Made by a program: the position numbers and the translations under genes
Notes under the pieces: model-generated
Seen by the model: only the letters and a program-made list of their open reading frames with translations
What the model was told of the DNA's origin: nothing
The model's database searches: none
Part shown: positions 25,273 through 33,438 of the stretch, in pieces
Numbering within the stretch: position 1 is the stretch's first letter
Layout: every line of letters starts with the position of its first letter
From: an uncultured Paraglaciecola sp.
GTDB lineage: Bacteria > Pseudomonadota > Gammaproteobacteria > Enterobacterales > Alteromonadaceae
Direction of reading: 5' to 3'
Length of the DNA stretch: 56,444 nt
Assembly: GCF_913020055.1 (NCBI RefSeq)
Contig: NZ_CAJWCF010000013.1
Coordinates: forward strand, 1 to 56,444

Positions 25273-25953
25273 ATGTCAAACAAACAGTTTAACGCAAGCC
25301 GACTCATCGATTTAAGCCACAACATTTTTGATGGGTTGGTCACTTATAAAGGGTTACCCGCACCGATTATTTGTGACTACCTTAGCCGAGAACAATCGCA
25401 AAAAGTGTATGGCGACGAATACCAAGTACAAATTGGTAAAATTGAGATGGTGACAAATACTGGAACCTATCTCGATTCACCTTTTCATTTTGATGCACAA
25501 GGCAACGATCTAGCTGATTTAACTTTAGACATGTTAGCCGACCTGCCTGCTGTGGTGATTGATGTCATTGATGAAATTGAGGTAGGTGTGCAGCACTTCA
25601 ATGATGTAGATGTTATGGGCAAAGCGGTGTTAGTCAAAACCAATTGGAGCCAACATTGGAATACTGAGCAATACTTTGAAAATCATGCCTATTTAACTGA
25701 AGAGGCCGCAAGACTCTTAGTTAAGCGCGGAGCAAAACTAGTGGGTATTGACTCGCATAATATTGATGATACCCGAGGAAAATTACGTCCAGTCCATAAA
25801 CATTTATTAGGCAATAACGTATTGATTTGTGAACATATGACTAACCTAGATAAATTACCCAGTACAGGAGTGAGATTCTTTGCTGTACCGCCAAAGATAA
25901 CAGGCGTTGGTACTTTCCCTGTTCGGGCTTTTGCCCAAGTAATCGAAGACTAA
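25273..25953 (+). CDS. Cyclase/kynurenine-formamidase-family hydrolase
   Basis: A 226-residue protein of the metal-dependent cyclase family (PF04199: KynB, isatin hydrolase). The start is ATG 25273, six bases after AGGGAA. The metal motif HxGTHxDxPxH is altered to NTGTYLDSPFH (residues 62-72): both first histidines are replaced and only Asp67 and His72 remain. This variant occurs in a recognised subgroup of the family, so the protein may still be active with a different metal site. VGIDSHNIDDTRGKLRPVHKHLL near residue 160 contains further likely ligands. Substrate unknown; it is a single gene. Confidence 0.75.
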   Translation: MSNKQFNASRLIDLSHNIFDGLVTYKGLPAPIICDYLSREQSQKVYGDEYQVQIGKIEMVTNTGTYLDSPFHFDAQGNDLADLTLDMLADLPAVVIDVIDEIEVGVQHFNDVDVMGKAVLVKTNWSQHWNTEQYFENHAYLTEEAARLLVKRGAKLVGIDSHNIDDTRGKLRPVHKHLLGNNVLICEHMTNLDKLPSTGVRFFAVPPKITGVGTFPVRAFAQVIED

Positions 25954-25976
25954 TATTGTCTTTATGCTGATTGGTA

Positions 25977-26606
25977 TCACAACCAACCATTTTGATGGGC
26001 GATTCTGGCGGCTTCTATTCTGTTTTTAGCGTTTAATTTACTCGAGGCAGAAGAAAGATAATTACGCACTGTGCCGGTAGATAAAAATAACCTTTTGGCA
26101 ATATCTTCGGTTGAAAGCCCCTCTTTGGCTAAGCGCAGTGCGTGGCGTTCTTTATCAGAGAGTGGGTCTTTTTCCATCCATGACTCGACCATTAATTCTG
26201 GTGCTATGGCTGTTCCGCCAGTATGCACTTTTTGAATGGCGTCGATTAAGTCTTGGGAGGGCGAGTCTTTCAATAAGTAACCTTTTACCCCTGAGTCCAT
26301 AGCCCGGCGTAAGTACCCACTTCTAGCAAATGTCGTTAAAATAATGGTTTTGCAATGGCTGTTATGGAGAGATTTTGATTCAAACAGTTTTTGTGCGAGT
26401 TCTAAACCTGTCATATCAGGCATTTCAATATCGGTGAGTACAATATCCACTCGTTCGCTTTCGGCGGATTGAATATAGTCAAAGGCTTGTTTGCCATTGG
26501 CGCAGCTTTGCACCACATGTAAATTATCTTCCAAGTCTAAAATAGTGGCTAATGCATTGAGTAACATCGTTTGGTCTTCAGCCAGTAAAATGTTGATTTT
26601 GTTCAT
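25977..26606 (-). CDS. NarL/DesR-type response regulator
   Basis: A 209-residue response regulator with an N-terminal receiver domain (acidic pair Glu10-Asp11, phospho-acceptor Asp59 in LTDIEMPDMTG, and Thr/Lys positions ILTTFARSG and LLKDSP) and a C-terminal LuxR-type helix-turn-helix (DKERHALRLAKEGLSTEDIAKRL in part). It follows the histidine kinase gene by five bases and closes the four-gene minus-strand operon. The palindrome at 29602-29617 upstream of the operon is its probable target, implying autoregulation. Confidence 0.9.
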   Translation of the reverse strand: MNKINILLAEDQTMLLNALATILDLEDNLHVVQSCANGKQAFDYIQSAESERVDIVLTDIEMPDMTGLELAQKLFESKSLHNSHCKTIILTTFARSGYLRRAMDSGVKGYLLKDSPSQDLIDAIQKVHTGGTAIAPELMVESWMEKDPLSDKERHALRLAKEGLSTEDIAKRLFLSTGTVRNYLSSASSKLNAKNRIEAARIAHQNGWL

Positions 26607-26611
26607 CTTGA

Positions 26612-27751
26612 TTAATCTCTAGCTGTCATGGGCAAACCAATTTCGCTTAATGTGCCTGTGTATTGGCCGCCGGTTTTGATGTTAACAAACCCTTTGAGCT
26701 TTTGAATGCGCTCTTCAATACCTTTGATACCGAACCCTTTGTGTTGGCTATTTTCAAAACCTTGCCCGTCATCTTGCATGGCTAATACAATCTTGTCATT
26801 TTCATGTTTGATAGTAACGGTTACTTGGGTGGCTTGGGCGTGTTTAATAATGTTTGTGACGAGTTCCCGAAGCACTATTGCCAGCTCTTTATTGCTGGCT
26901 GAGTCTAATTCGATTTGTTGTTCATCGATATTTTCAAACTGATATTTGAAATCAATATCAACACTAGCAAACACATTTTTTGCGTTAGCCAGTTCACTGA
27001 GTAAATCGCTGGTGCGGTAACCCGATACTACTTCGCGCACTTGGCTAAGGGCATTGCGAGATATCTCTTCGAGTTGTTTTATTTCGGTGCGGGCTTTTTC
27101 GAAATCTTGGTCTTGGCCTTTATCCAATAGCCGTCCTGCAAGATCGGCCTTTAGGGTAATCACTGAAAACGTATGGCCAATTAGGTCATGTAAATCTCGA
27201 GCAATCCGCTCCCTTTCTGCTACTTTCGCTAAGCGCTGAGTTTCTTTGCGAGATAAAATCAACGCTTGTTTGTTTTGATGCAATGCATACTGATAGATAT
27301 TTAACACCCCTACGATCAAGCTAAATACCAAGGTGGGAATATAAAAGTAGAATTCGAATCTAAAGAACCAGCTGATTGCGGCAATCCATATCAACAAAAC
27401 AAGCAAAACAAAAACGGCATACTTAAGAGGTTTTAACCTGCTGCAAAAAGCCCCTGCATAGATAAATAAGGTACTAGCCGTAGGCGTGATAAGTGCGGCC
27501 AAAGTACCCAACAATATAATGCCAACAATATAATAAATAACATCTTGGCTTTTAACCCAATAGGAGTGGAAATACAGGCCCAAAAATACAATCAACGCCA
27601 GGAAAGTCCACAGTAAATCCATTGGATTTTGATGCAGAAACACTACGGGAACAAAAAAAAGTGGAAGATAAATCAGCCATACATAAGGCGAAAACTGCTC
27701 GTTGAGGTTTCTGGGTAATAACCAAAAATCTATTTTTCGAAAAATACCCAT
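26612..27751 (-). CDS. DesK-like sensor histidine kinase
   Basis: A 379-residue membrane histidine kinase. About five hydrophobic segments occupy residues ~23-155 with no large periplasmic loop, as in DesK-type intramembrane sensors. The HisKA_3 dimerisation helix contains ERERIARDLHDLIGHTFS with phospho-acceptor His188. The ATPase domain shows ELVTNIIKHA, DDGQGF and GFGIKGIEERI. It is coupled with the response regulator downstream and the ABC transporter upstream, like the BceS- or YvfT-type sensors that monitor the membrane or transporter activity. The signal is unknown. Confidence 0.9.
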   Translation of the reverse strand: MGIFRKIDFWLLPRNLNEQFSPYVWLIYLPLFFVPVVFLHQNPMDLLWTFLALIVFLGLYFHSYWVKSQDVIYYIVGIILLGTLAALITPTASTLFIYAGAFCSRLKPLKYAVFVLLVLLIWIAAISWFFRFEFYFYIPTLVFSLIVGVLNIYQYALHQNKQALILSRKETQRLAKVAERERIARDLHDLIGHTFSVITLKADLAGRLLDKGQDQDFEKARTEIKQLEEISRNALSQVREVVSGYRTSDLLSELANAKNVFASVDIDFKYQFENIDEQQIELDSASNKELAIVLRELVTNIIKHAQATQVTVTIKHENDKIVLAMQDDGQGFENSQHKGFGIKGIEERIQKLKGFVNIKTGGQYTGTLSEIGLPMTARD

Positions 27752-27765
27752 ATTGCGTTTCCTTT

Positions 27766-28590
27766 TTATCTAACACTCTTTTTGTTAGAAACTAAAATTG
27801 CCAATACAAAAAATATGACTGTGAATAACGCCAATATAGCTAAATGTTTAGCTACAGATCCACCTACATCTAGTGCTACTACTTTTAATGCAAGTTGCGA
27901 CAAATGATAAGGCGGTAGAAATTCTGCCATAGATTGTAAGAAATTGGGCAGCATAGTGATAGGTATCCACAAACCCGATAAAAATGACATGGGCAAGTAG
28001 ACTAAGTTAACCACCGCGGGTGCGCTTTCGGCTTTTAACAACAATCCAAGGGTTAAACCTAACAAACAAAAGGGTAAGCCACCGAACACTAGAATGGTTG
28101 ATAACGTCAGTACTTGGATTAACGATAAACTCACGTCTGTCATGCTAAAGGCAACAACACCTAAACTGATCAAGACCATTACTGAAAACCCCATAGACAC
28201 AAACAAACGGCTGACAATTTGTGCCGCCGCCGGCATAGGAGACGCATCTTTAATATCTAACCATCCTTGTCCTCGTTCTACAGCTAGGCCAGCGCCAAAG
28301 GAAAACAAGGCCGGGCCAATGATACCAAAAGTGCCATAGGTACATAACAAGTAGGTAGCCGCTTGAGAGTTATGTTGATTCATCAGCACCCCAAAAAATA
28401 TGTAGAACAACGCAGGAAACAATATCGCCGGCAACGCAAAGGCAGGATTACGGATACTTTTAAGCCATTCAAACTTAGTTTCTAAGTAGTAAATATTGAG
28501 GGTTTGCCCCATTGTCATAGATTGAGAGTGGTTCATGGACTTAGAGCTGTGCATAAGTTGAGCGTTGTTTATGATCTGAGAATTATTCAT
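27766..28590 (-). CDS. ABC-2-type transporter permease
   Basis: A 274-residue ABC-2 family membrane protein with six hydrophobic segments after an unusual Asn/Ser/Met-rich N-terminal tail of ~28 residues (MNNSQIINNAQLMHSS and so on). The ATG is coupled to the stop codon of the ATPase gene by a four-base overlap and has GGGAG upstream, so the tail is probably translated; ATGs at codons 13, 19, 25 and 27 are alternatives. It forms the export channel with the preceding ATPase. The cargo is unknown; drugs, peptides or lipids are possible for this class. Confidence 0.87.
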   Translation of the reverse strand: MNNSQIINNAQLMHSSKSMNHSQSMTMGQTLNIYYLETKFEWLKSIRNPAFALPAILFPALFYIFFGVLMNQHNSQAATYLLCTYGTFGIIGPALFSFGAGLAVERGQGWLDIKDASPMPAAAQIVSRLFVSMGFSVMVLISLGVVAFSMTDVSLSLIQVLTLSTILVFGGLPFCLLGLTLGLLLKAESAPAVVNLVYLPMSFLSGLWIPITMLPNFLQSMAEFLPPYHLSQLALKVVALDVGGSVAKHLAILALFTVIFFVLAILVSNKKSVR

Positions 28591-29513
28591 GCCTCTTCTC
28601 CCGAGTTGTTTAATTGTAAAAAGGCTTGTTCTAAGCCAGCGCTAGACACAGTGAGATCTTGCAAATTAGGGTAGGTGGTTAACAAAGCCGTCAAAGTTTG
28701 ATTAACATTATCGGTGTGTAGCTGGATAAATTTACCACTAGGTTGCACGCTGACTACCGACGGTAACGGTTGGAAAACCTCTGGTTTTTCATTGCTAATA
28801 AAACGAATAGTGGTGTGACTGATGCTGGCTTTTAACTGCTCGCTACTGCCTCGTTTAATGATTGTGCCTTGTTTTATCAGCACAATGTCATCGGCTAGAT
28901 TGTCAGCTTCTTCCAAATAATGGGTGGTTAATACTATGCCCGTGCCAGCGGATCTTAAGTCACGAATGGCTTGCCATAATCCTTGTCTGGCTTCAACATC
29001 CATGCCCACGCTAGGTTCGTCTAAAAATAATAATTTGGGATTACCGCAAATACTTAAAGCAAATAAAAGCCGCTGTTTTTCACCACCAGATAATTTTTTA
29101 GAATAGCGATTTTGCATGTCTTGCAAACCTGCATAATGAATAACTTGCTGATAATCCATGGGATGGGGGTAATAACTTTGAAATAGCTGGATGTGTTCTT
29201 TTATCTTTAAGGTTTCGGGTAAATTAGCAACTTGTAACATCGCACCAGCTTGACGCTTTGCCTGCAACGAACCGGCTTTAACACCAAATACACTGACCTC
29301 ACCCGAATCAGCGTCTAGACGTCCAAGTAAGATATTAATCAAGGTGGTTTTACCTGCGCCATTTGCCCCTAAAATGGCAAAGACTTGTCCTGACTTAATC
29401 TCCAAATCTATATTGTCTAGGGCCTTTTTACCGGCAAATGATTTAGTCAGCCCGTACGCAGAGGCAATGACGCTGGAGTGAATATTTTGCTGTTGGTTAC
29501 TGTGTGGTTGCAT
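28587..29513 (-). CDS. ABC transporter ATP-binding protein
   Basis: A 308-residue ATPase of the ABC-2 exporter (DrrA/CcmA-like) class. Walker A is GANGAGKTT (residues 49-57), the signature KLSGGEKQR follows near 140, Walker B with catalytic Glu is LLFLDEPSVGMD near 160, and the H-loop is LTTHYLEEAD. The C-terminal ~90 residues are the extension usual in exporters. It is the first gene of the operon ATPase-permease-kinase-regulator. This gene set is a common self-regulated efflux or envelope-stress module in Gram-positives and some gammaproteobacteria. Confidence 0.92.
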   Translation of the reverse strand: MQPHSNQQQNIHSSVIASAYGLTKSFAGKKALDNIDLEIKSGQVFAILGANGAGKTTLINILLGRLDADSGEVSVFGVKAGSLQAKRQAGAMLQVANLPETLKIKEHIQLFQSYYPHPMDYQQVIHYAGLQDMQNRYSKKLSGGEKQRLLFALSICGNPKLLFLDEPSVGMDVEARQGLWQAIRDLRSAGTGIVLTTHYLEEADNLADDIVLIKQGTIIKRGSSEQLKASISHTTIRFISNEKPEVFQPLPSVVSVQPSGKFIQLHTDNVNQTLTALLTTYPNLQDLTVSSAGLEQAFLQLNNSGEEA

Positions 29514-29601
29514 GGGTGTGTCTTGTTTCGAGTGGCTAAACCGTAGGTCAACTATGCGCCAAGTAGAAGTTGTTGGTTAGAGACAGCTATCACCAATAGG
29601 T

Positions 29602-29617
29602 CATGACATTTGTCATG
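29602..29617. promoter_or_regulatory. Palindromic operator candidate for the DesR-like regulator
   Basis: CATGACA-TT-TGTCATG is a perfect inverted repeat with a two-base centre, 85 bases upstream of the ABC-transporter operon and 148 before the divergent hydrolase/sigma pair. From memory, ATGACA-N2-TGTCAT palindromes are the predicted sites of NarL-type DesR/YvfU-like regulators. It could control one or both operons. A second imperfect hairpin (CCACCT...AGGTGG) lies at about 29632-29658. Confidence 0.6.
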
Positions 29618-29764
29618 TTTGTATATGTATACCACCTGAAACACCCGTCTTGAGGTGGGATGGTTATACAAATAAAAAATAATCAAAAAAATTGTCACAA
29701 TTTTCCAACTCGCCGTGCCTTAGTTATGTCGGTCAAATTAATTAAGCTTAAGAGGCGCACTGTT

Positions 29765-30691
29765 ATGTTAGAAAAAATCAAATCACATTCTTTATGTTCT
29801 GTTTTATCTGTTGTTATTTTTATAGGTACTATTGTTTTTCAGATGGCTGTTAACGGTGTTTTTGCCGCAGAAAGTTCTGCCACAAATAAGCAGTTTGTCA
29901 GCCAAGTCTCTGGTTCAGGCAAGCCGGTGATTTTAATACCTGGGTTAATGTCTGATGGTCGGGTGTGGGATAAATTAATCAGTTCGTTAGCAAAAACCTA
30001 TCAAGTGCATACGATTAACATTGCTGGTTTTGCTCGCACTCCAGCGATAGACAATCCTTCACTTAGCACGCTGAAACAACAGTTATTTGCCTATATAACC
30101 AAACATAAACTGCACAAACCAGCGGTGATAGGTCATAGCTTGGGTGGTTTTATGGGGTTTTGGTTAGCCTCAAATACTCCGACAGCAGTGGGGCCGATTA
30201 TCTCTGTGGATGGTTTACCTTTTGTAGGGCCGGTGTTTACCCGCAGCAATTCAACAACCGTTGAGGATTTGGCTGCACAGGCCGAGCAGATAAAAAACAT
30301 GTACAGCAACATGTCCCAACAACAACTTGTTGACCAATCCCGTTACGGTTTATCGATACAAGCCAGCAGTGATGAGGCGAAAGCGAAAGTTATGAGCATG
30401 GTGCAGACTTCAGAGCCAAAAACAGTAGGTCAGGCTATCTATACCTTAATGAAGCATGATTTAAGGCAAGATATTGCTAACATCACATCACCTGTTTTAT
30501 TGTTAGGGGCATCAGGCGGATTTAGCACTGATGAGCAAAAAACTGCGATGCAAATATTGTATAAACAACAATTACAGGCGTTGCCCAGCGCTTCGTTACA
30601 AATGAATACCCATGCGAGACATTTTATTATGTTGGATGATCCTAAGTGGTTTGAAAAACAGGTACTGACTTTCTTAGGAAAACACTTATGA
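29765..30691 (+). CDS. Exported alpha/beta hydrolase preceding the membrane sigma factor
   Basis: A ~308-residue alpha/beta hydrolase. I start at ATG 29765 (AAGAGG upstream); the frame opens further up at 29660, but the region before is poor coding sequence. The N-terminus (MLEKIKSHSL, then a long hydrophobic stretch ending GVFAAES) is a signal peptide or anchor. The oxyanion motif is LIPGLMSDGRVW, the nucleophile elbow IGHSLGG, and the late histidine lies in NTHARHFIMLDDP; an acidic residue follows LLGASG. Its stop overlaps the sigma-factor ATG by four bases, so the two are translationally coupled. Substrate unknown. Confidence 0.82.
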   Translation: MLEKIKSHSLCSVLSVVIFIGTIVFQMAVNGVFAAESSATNKQFVSQVSGSGKPVILIPGLMSDGRVWDKLISSLAKTYQVHTINIAGFARTPAIDNPSLSTLKQQLFAYITKHKLHKPAVIGHSLGGFMGFWLASNTPTAVGPIISVDGLPFVGPVFTRSNSTTVEDLAAQAEQIKNMYSNMSQQQLVDQSRYGLSIQASSDEAKAKVMSMVQTSEPKTVGQAIYTLMKHDLRQDIANITSPVLLLGASGGFSTDEQKTAMQILYKQQLQALPSASLQMNTHARHFIMLDDPKWFEKQVLTFLGKHL

Positions 30692-31845
30692 ACACTTCAG
30701 CTAATTCAACTGCAATTGCTCAACAACAGCATTTATTCGACGATGTTGATTTGGCAAAAGGTGGTGACCAACAAGCGTTTGGTCGGCTGGTTACCCATAC
30801 TCGAAATTTAGTCTCGAGTATTGCGTTGTCAATTGTTAAAGACTTAGATAATAGCGAAGACGTTGCGCAACAAGTCTATATTGGTGCGTGGCAAAATATG
30901 TCTGAATTAAAAAACGCCAGTAGTTTTTTGCCGTGGTTAAGGCAGATGACTCGCTACAAAGCGCTGAATTTCTTACGTGATAATAAAACCCGGCAAAAAG
31001 TCGATGGTGAGCAAGCCGATATTATTTTAGCGCAATTTTGCGATCCTACGTTAGACCTAGATATCAGCATGCAGCGAAAGCAGTCGAATGTGATTTTGCA
31101 GGACTTTATCAGCCAATTACCAGAAGAAAGCCGAGAGATTGTGCTGCTTTATTACCGCGAAGAACAATCGACTCAACAAGTCGCGCGTATGTTGGAGCAA
31201 AGCGAAGCCAATATTCGTCAAAAATTATCCCGCGTAAGGCAATTATTGCACGAGCAGATATTAGGTAAACATGGTCGATTGTTGTTAAGCACTGCCCCTG
31301 CTTTAGGTTTCAGTAGTTTGGTGCTGGGTGCTATTACGACTAGCAGCCCTGTGGCAGCCGCAGCTATCAGTTCGACCGCTGTAAGCAGCAAATCTGGGAT
31401 TATGCACAAAGTAGGTTTGTTGCTTGGTGGCGCAATGATAGGGGCGTTTATTGCTGTTTTAGCAGTGAGATTCAGTACCCTTGCTCTTTTGAAAAAGTTA
31501 ACCAATGAACAAGCAAAACAGCAAGTGTTAAGTTATCGAAAAAGTATGACTATATGGATAATATTTAGCGCTATATTACTCACTGTCGGTTATGAGTTCA
31601 CCCAAGGGTGGTGGGGGCCGGTCAGTGCTTATATTGTTTTTGCTTACGGTGTTATGTATCAAGTAAGGAAAATGCATAAGCTAATTGAACGAGAAATCTA
31701 CGCTCAACCTCCGGCTAATCAAAAACAACAACGTACTCGACAAATACAGAGGTTATGTGGATTTTGGGGTAATATTTTAGGTATGTTAGTGGGCTTTATT
31801 TGTCTTATTATCGGCCTTATATCCAGTGGTCGGTTAATAATTTAA
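30688..31845 (+). CDS. ECF-like sigma factor with C-terminal multi-pass membrane domain
   Basis: A 385-residue protein with a normal ECF sigma factor in its first half: region 2 at ~23-99 (EDVAQQVYIGAWQNM, LPWLRQMTRYKALNFLRD) and region 4 at ~137-190 (LPEESREIVLLYYREEQS, SEANIRQKLSRVRQLL). Residues ~197-385 add four or five hydrophobic segments (about 200-228, 242-262, 288-304, 309-326, 357-379). Ordinary ECF factors end near 190 residues. No anti-sigma gene is adjacent, so the membrane part may hold or release the factor in cis. It is coupled to the exported hydrolase upstream. Membrane-fused ECF factors are known but rare. Confidence 0.85.
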   Translation: MNTSANSTAIAQQQHLFDDVDLAKGGDQQAFGRLVTHTRNLVSSIALSIVKDLDNSEDVAQQVYIGAWQNMSELKNASSFLPWLRQMTRYKALNFLRDNKTRQKVDGEQADIILAQFCDPTLDLDISMQRKQSNVILQDFISQLPEESREIVLLYYREEQSTQQVARMLEQSEANIRQKLSRVRQLLHEQILGKHGRLLLSTAPALGFSSLVLGAITTSSPVAAAAISSTAVSSKSGIMHKVGLLLGGAMIGAFIAVLAVRFSTLALLKKLTNEQAKQQVLSYRKSMTIWIIFSAILLTVGYEFTQGWWGPVSAYIVFAYGVMYQVRKMHKLIEREIYAQPPANQKQQRTRQIQRLCGFWGNILGMLVGFICLIIGLISSGRLII

Positions 31846-31888
31846 TTTCAATCGTGTTTTTAAGGCACGCAAGATAACAGGTAGTAAC

Positions 31889-32752
31889 GTGGATATTCGA
31901 TTTTTAGTAACGTTTATGGAAGTGGCGAAAACCAGGCATTTTGGTAAAGCGGCTGAAAACTTGTATTTAACCCAGTCAGCAGTCAGTGCCCGTATCAAAC
32001 AGCTTGAAGAGTATTTCAACTCGGCACTTTTTGTACGCAACAGAAATAGTTTGCAACTCACGGCCGCAGGTGAAAAATTACTGCCCTTCGCGGCTTCACT
32101 AGCCGAAACCCTCGAACAAGCTCGCACTGCAATGAATGAAGAAAGTGTTCAATACTTGAGTATCGCCAGCACCCCTAATGCTTGGGATATGTATCTGCAA
32201 CAAAGTTTAGATGAGATTAACGGTCACCTTGATGATGTTTCGATTAGAGCGGAGATTTGTAGTAATGAGCAGCTTAGTCGAATGGTGCACGAGCACAGTA
32301 TCGATTTGGCGCTGACTACTGTGCCTTTTAAGTCTGACGATGTGCAAATACTCGAATTAAGTGAGTCGGTGTTGTGCCTTTGTAGGTCGGTTGAGTTGTC
32401 TGAACAAGCTGTTAATCAGCTGAATATTTGGCTCGACTGGGGGCAAAAAAACAACGAAGCGATAGAGAAAACTTATCCGGAAATTAAACAAGCGGGTATT
32501 CGTACCGGCTCATTACAGGTAGCTTTAAATTATCTGGCGACTAACAAAAGTGCCATTGTCTTGCCTGAACAAATTGCCACTGCTTTGGTGAATAAAGGCG
32601 AGTTGGTTATCTTGGAGTCTTTAGCACCACTGTCAGCTAAGTGTTATTTGATTTATTTGAAACAAACTAAAAATGCTAAGTTAAGTCAGTTTATTGATGC
32701 TTTTACTTTGCAAGTAGCAACAAAAAAGGGCGCTAATGCGCCCTTCTCTTGA
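31889..32752 (+). CDS. LysR-family regulator (HdfR-like)
   Basis: A 287-residue LysR-type regulator with a GTG start at 31889 behind AGGTAG. The helix-turn-helix is clear (MEVAKTRHFGKAAENLYLTQ and SAVSARIKQLE), close to HdfR of Enterobacteria. The effector domain has the usual ILELSESVLCLC and RTGSLQVALNYLATNKS segments. It follows the membrane sigma-factor gene by 43 bases but seems a separate unit, since the spacer contains no coding overlap. HdfR-type proteins regulate flagellar or metabolic genes in enterobacteria; targets here cannot be deduced. Confidence 0.85.
   Translation: MDIRFLVTFMEVAKTRHFGKAAENLYLTQSAVSARIKQLEEYFNSALFVRNRNSLQLTAAGEKLLPFAASLAETLEQARTAMNEESVQYLSIASTPNAWDMYLQQSLDEINGHLDDVSIRAEICSNEQLSRMVHEHSIDLALTTVPFKSDDVQILELSESVLCLCRSVELSEQAVNQLNIWLDWGQKNNEAIEKTYPEIKQAGIRTGSLQVALNYLATNKSAIVLPEQIATALVNKGELVILESLAPLSAKCYLIYLKQTKNAKLSQFIDAFTLQVATKKGANAPFS
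32726..32745. terminator. Hairpin terminator, stronger for the minus strand
   Basis: AAGGGCGC-TAAT-GCGCCCTT is a perfect 8-bp stem overlapping the last codons of the LysR gene. On the minus strand it is followed by TTTTTTG, ideal for ending the small exported-protein gene at 32771; on the plus strand by CTCTT. Confidence 0.8.
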
Positions 32753-32770
32753 GTGGGTACTTAGATAAAA

Positions 32771-32995
32771 TTAGTTCAACTTGGATAGAGGTTGATAATC
32801 TTCTGATTCTAATTCCTCATTGATACATTCCAACAAAAATACTTTTAATTCTTTGCCGTCAGTCCCATCTTCTTCTGCTAATTCAGTACAATATTGTGTC
32901 AGCTCTGCAATAAGATCTTTGTCAGCTACGGGACGATCGTCAGCTATTACCGCTGTTGTAAATAATAAACCTAATGTGAATAATACTTTTTTCAT
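32771..32995 (-). CDS. Small exported acidic protein
   Basis: A 74-residue protein starting at ATG 32993-32995. MKKVLFTLGLLFTTAVIADD is a typical signal peptide, leaving a ~55-residue acidic periplasmic product with two cysteines (LTQYCTEL, LLECINEE). I start here rather than at 33094 because the upstream part overlaps the preceding small gene and is poor coding sequence. It ends in a strong terminator. I recognise no domain; similar short acidic exported proteins are common in Alteromonadales. Confidence 0.65.
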   Translation of the reverse strand: MKKVLFTLGLLFTTAVIADDRPVADKDLIAELTQYCTELAEEDGTDGKELKVFLLECINEELESEDYQPLSKLN

Positions 32996-33020
32996 TACAT
33001 TCTCAACTTGTGAATATTTA

Positions 33021-33194
33021 TTAGTGCAATTCGTCGAATTGACGTCGTTTCTCATTGGCTCTTCGCTGGGATACTTTTTTATCTTTTTTAGCATTAAACG
33101 CTAGCTCATCACTATATTCAGCATTAAATCTGTGTTTTGCAGACCCATTAAATTGTCCGTAATCATCTTTTTTTGAATGAAAATTTTTGCTCAT
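33021..33194 (-). CDS. Small basic hypothetical protein
   Basis: A 57-residue, highly charged protein (many Lys/Arg and Asp, e.g. AKKDKKVSQRRANEKRRQFD). The start is ATG 33192-33194 after GGACAAGG. No signal peptide, membrane segment or known domain is visible. It lies 25 bases upstream of the small exported protein on the same strand. The composition suggests nucleic-acid or ribosome contact, but this is guesswork. Confidence 0.5.
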   Translation of the reverse strand: MSKNFHSKKDDYGQFNGSAKHRFNAEYSDELAFNAKKDKKVSQRRANEKRRQFDELH

Positions 33195-33438
33195 TACCTT
33201 GTCCAAAAGAGTGGTGAATAAAATTATGCGTAGACCGCGTATTTATTATTAGGTCGATTGGCTCAATTGGAAAACAAATTAATTTGTTCTTAAAGAGCAA
33301 AAAAAGTGATGAACATGTCAGTGTCAACAAACCCGCGCTCTTTGGTTATAGCAGCCCCGATAAGAAACAGATTAAAAGGGAGGGTAAAAGGAGGGGAAGT
33401 GGGCGCTTAGGATTGCAAATAAGTCGGTGAAGCTTGTG

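Noticed and set aside
3496..25977. 14-bp repeat ATGCTGATTGGTAT at 3496-3509 and 25964-25977, both beside gene ends
   Set aside because: Several 14-mer pairs are expected by chance in a window of this size; two copies without a hairpin do not establish a repeat family.
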